A model generated the notes under the pieces. The model had not been told where the DNA came from. It did not search any database and was given only the letters and a program-made list of their open reading frames with translations. A DNA stretch of 10,768 nucleotides from an uncultured Eubacteriaceae bacterium (GTDB lineage: Bacteria > Bacillota > Clostridia > Lachnospirales > CAG-274), in the NCBI GenBank assembly GCA_938042265.1, contig CALIRN010000190.1, positions 1 through 10,768 on the forward strand. The letters are read 5' to 3'. A program made the position numbers and the translations under genes. Shown here piece by piece: positions 5,519 to 10,768 of the stretch (its first letter is position 1; every line of letters starts with the position of its first letter).

Positions 5519-6137
5519 GTTTGTTTCAATTATGGGTTCCTCTGGTTCAGGCAAGTCTACAATGATGAACATACTGGGCTGTCTTGATAAGCCTACCTCC
5601 GGTACTTATCTGCTGGATAATATAGATGTATCCAAAATGAGTCAAAATCAGTTGTCGGAAATAAGAAATAAGAAAATAGGCTTTGTGTTTCAGAGCTTCA
5701 ACCTTTTGCCAAAGCTTACCAGCATAGAAAATGTGGAGCTGCCTATGATATACGGCGGAATATCTGCATCGGAAAGGCATAAAAGAGCTATGGAGGCATT
5801 AAAAATTGTCGGACTTGAAAAAAGAGTGAAGCATAAGCCAAATGAGCTGTCAGGAGGTCAAAGGCAGAGAGTTGCAATTGCCAGGGCCATTGCAGGCAAC
5901 CCAAGTATAATACTGGCTGACGAGCCCACAGGTAATCTGGATTCAAAATCTACAATAGAGATTATTGAAATATTCCAGAGGCTTAATGCCTCAGGCGCCA
6001 CCATTGTCATGGTTACTCACGAGCCTGATGTTGCAATGTATACAAAGAGGATTGTTACCTTTAAGGATGGGCATAAAATAGATGATAAGCCTGTGGATAA
6101 GCCCCTTGCAGCTGCTTCGGGAGGTGAAAACCATTGA
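5424..6137 (+). CDS. MacB-type ABC transporter ATP-binding protein
   Basis: A 237-residue ATPase of the LolD/MacB/FtsE type, which powers a partner permease from the cytoplasmic face. All motifs are intact: Walker A GSSGSGKST (38-46), Q-loop Gln90 (FVFQSFNLLP), signature LSGGQRQR (142-149), Walker B IILADEP (162-168, Asp166 and catalytic Glu167), D-loop NLDS (171-174) and switch His199 (VTHEPD). Length is normal for the family when ATPase and permease are separate, as in YknY or the pneumococcal MacAB-like system. The start has a strong AAGGAGG and overlaps the adaptor gene by 95 bases. The stop TGA overlaps the permease start as TTGA, so the two are probably translationally coupled. The role as exporter ATPase is firm; the substrate is not known. 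Confidence 0.95.
   Translation: MIEISNLGKIYRQGTLEVTALEEVCLRVAEGEFVSIMGSSGSGKSTMMNILGCLDKPTSGTYLLDNIDVSKMSQNQLSEIRNKKIGFVFQSFNLLPKLTSIENVELPMIYGGISASERHKRAMEALKIVGLEKRVKHKPNELSGGQRQRVAIARAIAGNPSIILADEPTGNLDSKSTIEIIEIFQRLNASGATIVMVTHEPDVAMYTKRIVTFKDGHKIDDKPVDKPLAAASGGENH
6119..6136 (+). promoter_or_regulatory. Ribosome binding site and TTG start of the permease gene
   Basis: GGGAGGTGA (6119-6127) lies six bases before TTG (6134-6136). The TTG shares bases with the ATPase stop codon (TTGA), a typical arrangement for coupled translation. The product then begins NLYENLKSAI, the usual N-terminus of MacB-type permeases, with no nearby ATG in frame. Confidence 0.85.
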
Positions 6138-7357
6138 ACTTGTATGAAAATTTAAAATCAGCAATTGTTAATGTTATGTCAAATAAAATGCGTACCATAC
6201 TTACAATGCTGGGTATTATAATAGGTATAGCCTCGGTTATAGCAATTACCTCTGTAGGCAACGGAAGCCAGCAGGAGATAAGCCAGCAGTTTGACAGTTT
6301 GGGCGTAGGCAAAATAACTGTATCGTTAAGGAGCAATTCGCCAAGAAATCTTAATACAAGTGACGCGCTTACACTGGATGATTACCAGGTGCTGAGGGCT
6401 GTTGAAGGAGTAAAATATATTTCCCCCGTTTATTCCGCCAGCTATTTCAGTGTAAAGCTTTATGATCCAAAGGAAACCAATACAGCATCTATTACAGGCG
6501 TTACAAGTGATTATGAAAATATTGCAAGTCCCACCATATTATATGGAAGATATATTTCGGACAGTGATGTGGAAAATAAAAGCACGGTGGTGCTTATTAC
6601 CGATACAACGGCACAAAAGGTATTCGGTTACTGTGATTCAAGTGTGTTAAATCAGAAAATTTCCGTTAAATCATGGAAGGGCAGCAAAAAGTATACGGTA
6701 ATAGGTATAATTAAAAACACCCAAAGCAGCTCGGATTCTCTTTATGAAAATGAGTATCCGGAGGAAATAACAATGCCAATTTCCACCGCACAAAGGCTTT
6801 TCGGACAAAAAATTTTGACCAATATCAGTCTTATAGCCGAGGACCCCGATAACTCTGATGTCCTTTCTGAAAAACTTACGGCGGCACTTGATGAGTTTCA
6901 CGGAACTACGGAAAAATATACTGCTGTCAGTACCACAGAACAGTTGGAGGCAATGAACAGTGTAACAGGTACGGTAACATTGCTTATAAGCGGTGTAGCT
7001 GCAATATCTCTCCTTGTTGGAGGTATCGGTGTTATGAATATTATGATGGTAACAGTAACTGAACGTACCCGTGAAATAGGTATAAGAAAATCCATAGGTG
7101 CAAAAAACCGTGATATTATGCTTCAATTTGTAACTGAGGCAATTATTCTGACTGCTATGGGCGGCATACTGGGTATATTATTCGGGTGGCTGCTTGGTAT
7201 GCTTGCGGGTCACTTTATGGGCATAAGCAGTGTGGTTTCGGTGCAGTCAATGATATTTGCGGTAAGTATATCCTGTGCCATAGGTATTGTTTTTGGTGTG
7301 TATCCTGCAAGAAAGGCTGCAAGGCTTGACCCTATAGAGGCCTTGAGATATGAATAA
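6134..7357 (+). CDS. MacB/FtsX-family ABC transporter permease
   Basis: A 407-residue membrane protein that, as a dimer with the upstream ATPase and adaptor, forms a MacB-like mechanotransmission exporter. Residues 21-43 are the first membrane helix, after SNKMR. Residues 45-275 form the large extracytoplasmic MacB-type domain. Three more helices lie near 280-305, 333-360 and 369-390. The cytoplasmic segment TERTREIGIRKSIGAK (309-324), typical of FtsX-type permeases and a contact for the ATPase, follows helix 2. The C-terminus YPARKAARLDPIEALRYE is the standard MacB/YknZ ending. No nucleotide-binding domain is fused, unlike Escherichia coli MacB. It is the last gene of the operon, followed by a hairpin terminator. 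Confidence 0.94.
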   Translation: MNLYENLKSAIVNVMSNKMRTILTMLGIIIGIASVIAITSVGNGSQQEISQQFDSLGVGKITVSLRSNSPRNLNTSDALTLDDYQVLRAVEGVKYISPVYSASYFSVKLYDPKETNTASITGVTSDYENIASPTILYGRYISDSDVENKSTVVLITDTTAQKVFGYCDSSVLNQKISVKSWKGSKKYTVIGIIKNTQSSSDSLYENEYPEEITMPISTAQRLFGQKILTNISLIAEDPDNSDVLSEKLTAALDEFHGTTEKYTAVSTTEQLEAMNSVTGTVTLLISGVAAISLLVGGIGVMNIMMVTVTERTREIGIRKSIGAKNRDIMLQFVTEAIILTAMGGILGILFGWLLGMLAGHFMGISSVVSVQSMIFAVSISCAIGIVFGVYPARKAARLDPIEALRYE

Positions 7358-7394
7358 AGACCACTGAGTTTTCTGTAATAGAATTTACCAATAT

Positions 7395-7428
7395 AAAAAA
7401 GGGCTGGTGCATTGGCAACAGTCCTTTT
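7395..7428. terminator. Bidirectional terminator between the permease and CBS-ACT genes
   Basis: AAAAGGGCTGGTGC (7397-7410) pairs with GCAACAGTCCTTTT (7415-7428) around the loop ATTG, with one mismatch and one G-U pair. Six A's (7395-7400) give a strong U-tract on the minus strand, 12 bases past the CBS-ACT stop. TTTT (7425-7428) gives a weaker one for the export operon, 38 bases past the permease stop. Confidence 0.82.
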
Positions 7429-7439
7429 AAGTGTAATTA

Positions 7440-8084
7440 TCAGTGCTGCTTGGTAACGGAAATAACCTCATAGCCTGCCTTTTTAAGGTCTTCAACAAGC
7501 TCCTCGGTTTCAAGAGAGCGTACCTTGATAATAAGCTCAAGGTGTCCGTTTTCGTTAAAGTTACTTATATTGCGTATATCAATATTATGTTTTTTGATAA
7601 TACCTGTAATATCCGCTATAATACCAATGTCATCCTTAACCTTGATTGCAATACGGGTACCGACAGCCTTAACACCAAGTATATCAATAAATGCCTTGAA
7701 TATGTCCACACGGGTTACAATGCCTACAAGGTAATTATTATCATCAACCACAGGCAGTGAACCGATGCGGTTTTCCTTCATAGTAAGGGCGGCATCCTCA
7801 ATAAGCGCATTCTGATTAATGCTGAAAATACCTGTTTTCATAATATCCTTAACCTTAGTTTTGCTAAGGAGATAGTTGATTTCATACACGCTGAGAGAGG
7901 TTGCCTTGGAAGGATTAACCTCAGCAAGAAGCTTTTCAGTAACAAGCCCTATTAATTTATTGTCATTGTCTACAACAGGGAGTTGGGAATGCTTAGACTC
8001 TGTCATAAGCATAAAAGCCTTTGATACGGAAATTTCAGGCTCGACACAGGTTGGATTGGTAGTCATTCTTTCGCGAACAAACAT
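7440..8084 (-). CDS. CBS-CBS-ACT domain protein (AcuB-like)
   Basis: A 214-residue soluble protein with two CBS domains, about residues 7-57 (VRERMTTNPTCVEPEISV, SQLPVVDNDNKLIGLVT) and 78-130 (VKDIMKTGIFSINQ, GSLPVVDDNNYLVGIVTRVD), followed by an ACT domain at 140-212 (IAIKVKDDIGIIADITGIIK). CBS pairs bind adenine nucleotides and ACT domains bind amino acids or other small ligands, so this is probably a cytoplasmic sensor or regulator. The order matches AcuB of Bacillus, but no acuA, acuC or acetyl-CoA synthetase gene is near, so the function stays open. The ATG at 8084 has GGAGGT (8091-8096) six bases upstream. It is a single gene with its own promoter and terminator, divergent from transketolase. 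Confidence 0.9.
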   Translation of the reverse strand: MFVRERMTTNPTCVEPEISVSKAFMLMTESKHSQLPVVDNDNKLIGLVTEKLLAEVNPSKATSLSVYEINYLLSKTKVKDIMKTGIFSINQNALIEDAALTMKENRIGSLPVVDDNNYLVGIVTRVDIFKAFIDILGVKAVGTRIAIKVKDDIGIIADITGIIKKHNIDIRNISNFNENGHLELIIKVRSLETEELVEDLKKAGYEVISVTKQH

Positions 8085-8128
8085 AAAAACACCTCCGTTA
8101 CATATTAAATATGCAGTTTTTATATGTT

Positions 8129-8151
8129 ATGATACAGCTTCAATGTATCAT
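8129..8151 (-). promoter_or_regulatory. Leader hairpin of the CBS-ACT mRNA
   Basis: ATGATACA (8129-8136) and TGTATCAT (8144-8151) form a perfect 8-bp inverted repeat with a 7-base loop. It begins about seven bases after the predicted start of transcription of the CBS-ACT gene, so it could be an RNA hairpin in the leader or a DNA operator. No T-run follows on the minus strand, so it is not a terminator. Confidence 0.45.
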
Positions 8152-8164
8152 CTTTTGTGCTTTA

Positions 8165-8173
8165 ATTATACCA
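8165..8173 (-). promoter_or_regulatory. Extended -10 promoter of the CBS-ACT gene
   Basis: On the minus strand TGGTATAAT contains a perfect -10 box TATAAT (8165-8170) with the extended TGn element (TG at 8172-8173). No good -35 box is seen, which is usual for extended -10 promoters. The start of transcription would be near 8158, about 74 bases before the ATG. Confidence 0.6.
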
Positions 8174-8250
8174 TAAATTATAAAAAAAGAAAGATATTAT
8201 TTAAAATTTTGTTGAATTTATAAAAAAGTTTTTTTATGGATAATAAATAC

Positions 8251-8279
8251 TTGTATACTTACGTCTAATGGTGTATACT
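8251..8279 (+). promoter_or_regulatory. Promoter of the transketolase gene, built on a 20-bp-spaced direct repeat
   Basis: TTGTAT (8251-8256) and TATACT (8274-8279) are spaced by 17 bp, as -35 and -10 boxes. They lie in two identical copies of TGTATACTTA (8252-8261 and 8272-8281), whose starts are exactly 20 bp apart. The predicted start is near 8286. In the leader two short hairpins compete: TATGC with GCATA (8288-8303) and CGGGAA with TTCCCG (8292-8317). No U-tract follows, so simple attenuation is not supported. Confidence 0.5.
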
Positions 8280-8354
8280 TAATTTTGTATGCGGGAATGC
8301 ATATTTGGCTTTTCCCGAATTGTATTGTACTTTGCTTCAAGGAGGATTAATATA

Positions 8355-10337
8355 ATGAGAGATGTACAGCAGCTCAGCATAAATTGTATACGTATACTTT
8401 GTGCTGAGGCTATAGAGAAGGCAAAATCGGGACATCCAGGTATTACTATGGGTGCGGCACCAATGGCATTTGAGCTTTGGAGCGAAAAGATGAAGCATAG
8501 TCCCCAAAATCCCGACTGGTTTAACAGGGACAGATTTGTATTATCGGCAGGTCACGGCTCAATGCTTCTTTATTCATTGTTACATCTGTTTGGTTATGGG
8601 TTGACTATTGAAGATATAAAAAATTTCAGACAGCTCGGTTCCGTTACTCCGGGACATCCTGAGGCAGGTCACACTCCCGGTGTTGATGCAAGTACGGGTC
8701 CCCTTGGACAGGGCTTTGCAAACGCAATAGGTATGGCTGTTGCAGAAAGGCATCTTGCTTCAAAATTCAACAGGGACGGATTTAATATAATAGACCATTA
8801 TTCTTATGCTCTCTGCGGAGACGGCTGTATTATGGAGGGTATCTCCTATGAGGCCGCTTCTCTTGCAGGCTCTCTTAAGCTTGGCAAGGTAATAGCGCTG
8901 TATGACTCCAATAATATTACAATTGAGGGAGATACCTCTCTTGCTTTTACTGAGGATGTACGTGCCAGATTTGAGGCTATGGGTTGGCAAACCCTTTATG
9001 TAGAGGACGGCAATGATATTGAGGCGATAGGCAGAGCCATTGACAAGGCTAAGGCTGAAACGGAAAAGCCATCCCTTATTGAAATAAAGACAGTTATAGG
9101 CTACGGATCGCCTAATAAAGCAGGCTCAAATGCATCTCACGGCGCACCTTTGGGTGAAGAAGAGGTTGAGGCTACAAAAAAGAACCTTGGCTGGAGCTAT
9201 GAGGAAAAGTTCTTTGTTCCTGATGAGGTTAAGGCTGAAATGTCAGTAATTACCTCTGGGCTTGAGGCTGAAAAGGCACAGTGGGACAGTCTCTATTTGG
9301 ACTATAAGGCGGCTTACCCGGAGCTTGCAGCAGAGCTTGAGGCATGGATAAAAGATGAGTATGCTTTATCGCTTGCCGATGATGAAAGCTTTTGGAATAA
9401 TGATGAGGAGTGTGCAACCCGTGATTCCTCCTCAAAGATTTTAAATAAAGCGGCAGAGCTTATGCCTAACCTTTTCGGCGGCTCTGCGGACCTGGCACCA
9501 TCAAACAAATCCGTTATGAAGGACAGGGAATATTTCACGGCAGATACTCCTCAGGGATCAAATATCCGCTTTGGCATAAGAGAGCTTGCAATGACGGCTA
9601 TTGCAAACGGTATACTGCTTCACGGCGGTATAAGACCATATATAGCAACCTTCTTTGTATTCAGTGATTATGTTAAGCCTGCACTTAGAGTATCGGCTAT
9701 TTCAAGCCTGCCGCTTATTAATATATTTACTCATGACAGTATAGGCGTTGGTGAGGACGGACCTACACATCAGCCTGTTGAGCAGCTTGCTTCCTTCAGG
9801 AGCACACCGAACTGTCTTGTATTCAGACCGTGTGATACTAATGAAACGGCTGCCGCATGGTATACTGCACTTACAAGAAAGGATATGCCTACCCTTATGG
9901 CATATACAAGACAGAAAACAAAGAACCTGCACATTGACGGACGTCAGGCACTTAAGGGCGGCTATATTGTAAGGGACAGCGAGAAGGTTGACGTAATTAT
10001 TATTGCAACAGGCTCTGAGGTTGGTATTGCCTATGATGCCTATGACCTGTTAAAGGCAAAAGGTATCGGTGCGAGAATTGTAAGTATGCCTTGCGTTGAG
10101 CTTTTTGAAGAGCAGAGTGAGGAATACAGACAAAGCGTACTGCCAGATACAATAGACAAGCGTATTGCTGTTGAGGCAAGCTCAGACCAGAGCTGGTACA
10201 GATATGTAGGCATCAAGGGTGAAATTATAGGTATGACTGAGTTTGGCAAGTCAGCACCTTATGCAAAGCTTTTTGCCCACTACGGTTTTACTGCGGAGCA
10301 CGTTGCAGAGGTTGCGGAAAGGGTTGTTAATAAGTAA
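8355..10337 (+). CDS. tkt: Transketolase
   Basis: A full-length, 660-residue transketolase. It moves two-carbon units between sugar phosphates in the non-oxidative pentose phosphate pathway, with thiamine diphosphate and a divalent metal. Visible are His27 (SGHPG), His67 (AGHGS), GPLGQG (115-120), the thiamine diphosphate motif starting GDG (155-157) and ending with Asn186-Asn187, catalytic Glu410 (FGIRE) that activates the cofactor, and HDSIGVGEDGPTHQPVEQ (460-477) of the pyrimidine domain. The C-terminal domain (about 535-660) holds IIATGSEV. Length is normal for the undivided bacterial enzyme. The ATG at 8355 has AGGAGG about nine bases upstream; an ATG at 8289 would add 22 residues at the transcript start with no binding site. 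An HD-domain gene follows after one base. Confidence 0.96.
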   Translation: MRDVQQLSINCIRILCAEAIEKAKSGHPGITMGAAPMAFELWSEKMKHSPQNPDWFNRDRFVLSAGHGSMLLYSLLHLFGYGLTIEDIKNFRQLGSVTPGHPEAGHTPGVDASTGPLGQGFANAIGMAVAERHLASKFNRDGFNIIDHYSYALCGDGCIMEGISYEAASLAGSLKLGKVIALYDSNNITIEGDTSLAFTEDVRARFEAMGWQTLYVEDGNDIEAIGRAIDKAKAETEKPSLIEIKTVIGYGSPNKAGSNASHGAPLGEEEVEATKKNLGWSYEEKFFVPDEVKAEMSVITSGLEAEKAQWDSLYLDYKAAYPELAAELEAWIKDEYALSLADDESFWNNDEECATRDSSSKILNKAAELMPNLFGGSADLAPSNKSVMKDREYFTADTPQGSNIRFGIRELAMTAIANGILLHGGIRPYIATFFVFSDYVKPALRVSAISSLPLINIFTHDSIGVGEDGPTHQPVEQLASFRSTPNCLVFRPCDTNETAAAWYTALTRKDMPTLMAYTRQKTKNLHIDGRQALKGGYIVRDSEKVDVIIIATGSEVGIAYDAYDLLKAKGIGARIVSMPCVELFEEQSEEYRQSVLPDTIDKRIAVEASSDQSWYRYVGIKGEIIGMTEFGKSAPYAKLFAHYGFTAEHVAEVAERVVNK

Positions 10338-10338
10338 T

Positions 10339-10768
10339 ATGGATAAACTGAAAAAACAATTTGATTTTCTTATTGAAATTGATAAAATGAAGGGGGTATA
10401 CAGGCAGTCACTTCTGGCAGATGGCAGCAGACACGAGGATGATGCGGAGCATAGCTGGCATTTATGTATGTATGCTATTGTGCTGGAGGAATACGCCAAT
10501 CCGGGTACGGATATGCTTAAGGTGCTTAAAATGGTACTTGTGCATGATTTGGTTGAAATTTATGCAGGCGACACATATCTTTACGATGTTGATGGCAACA
10601 AAACCAAGGCAGAGCGTGAAAAGAAGGCTGCAGACAAGTTATATTCCATGCTTGATGAGCAAGGGGTGGAGCTGAGAGCTTTATGGGAGGAATTTGATGA
10701 GTGTGAAACGCAGGAGTCAAAGTTTGCCAACGCTCTTGATCGCTTACAGCCAATGATGCTTAATTATT
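10339..10768 (+). CDS. HD-domain protein, YfbR/HDDC2-like nucleotidase (3' end cut off)
   Basis: The first 143 codons of an HD-superfamily metal-dependent phosphohydrolase; the gene continues beyond the window. It starts MDKLKKQFDFLIEIDKMKGV. The HD metal and catalytic residues are seen as His38 (EHSWH), His69-Asp70 (VHD), Glu73, Asp78 (AGDTYLYD) and Asp134 (ALDRLQPMM), an order like that of Escherichia coli YfbR, a 5'-deoxynucleotidase, and of human HDDC2. It thus may dephosphorylate deoxynucleoside monophosphates, but this subgroup is wide and other substrates are possible. The ATG follows the transketolase stop TAA by one base, and the only purine-rich stretch upstream is about 15 bases away, so translation may depend on coupling to transketolase. 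Confidence 0.85.
   Translation, partial: MDKLKKQFDFLIEIDKMKGVYRQSLLADGSRHEDDAEHSWHLCMYAIVLEEYANPGTDMLKVLKMVLVHDLVEIYAGDTYLYDVDGNKTKAEREKKAADKLYSMLDEQGVELRALWEEFDECETQESKFANALDRLQPMMLNY

Noticed and set aside
6671..7126. 151-codon open frame on the minus strand
   Set aside because: It lies wholly antisense to the permease gene, is very rich in Cys, Tyr and Phe, and shows no recognisable domain or good start.
7443..8223. Open frames on the plus strand over and beside the CBS-ACT gene
   Set aside because: They are the reverse strand of a well-supported gene, lack ribosome binding sites, and show no family features.
8221..8236. A-run and T-run pair as a terminator
   Set aside because: It is only an A/T tract with almost no loop and no GC stem, in the middle of a divergent promoter region; it may just add curvature or an UP element.

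Overview
The window looks like chromosomal DNA from a low-GC Gram-positive anaerobe of the class Clostridia. The evidence is the AT-rich intergenic DNA with strong AGGAGG-type ribosome binding sites, intrinsic hairpin terminators, a clostridial-type RpoC tail and CarD-family regulator, and a secreted pectate lyase with Thr/Lys-rich linkers of the kind seen in gut and rumen Lachnospiraceae and Ruminococcus relatives. A pectin-using gut or rumen bacterium is a reasonable guess, but the species cannot be fixed from the sequence alone.

Layout. Positions 1-318 are the 3' end of rpoC (+). It converges on a CarD-family regulator gene (340-858, -), and the two share a terminator hairpin. Next is a large secreted family 9-type pectate lyase (1039-3453, -) with a duplicated N-terminal module. 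A 450-bp divergent control region (3454-3907) holds the lyase promoter, a leader hairpin, repeated operator-like motifs and, on the other side, four TTAA(T) repeats at an exact 11-bp period. These repeats precede a three-gene MacA/MacB-like export operon: adaptor 3908-5518, ATPase 5424-6137, permease 6134-7357, all +. A terminator separates the operon from a convergent CBS-CBS-ACT protein gene (7440-8084, -). A second divergent region (8085-8354) leads into transketolase (8355-10337, +). Transketolase is followed after one base by an HD-domain nucleotidase-like gene that runs off the window (10339-10768).

How the parts fit. Most genes are ordinary housekeeping or accessory genes. CarD binds RNA polymerase, so its place beside rpoC is functionally suggestive. 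The adaptor, ATPase and permease form one envelope efflux complex, read from overlapping, translationally coupled genes. The adaptor and ATPase genes overlap by 95 bases in different frames, which is unusual. The lyase feeds pectin breakdown outside the cell, and transketolase belongs to the pentose phosphate pathway inside it.

I see no CRISPR array, tRNA, rRNA, insertion sequence or clear new defence system. The best leads are the 11-bp-phased operator in front of the export operon, the adaptor/ATPase overprint, the duplicated unassigned module of the lyase and its three-part control region.
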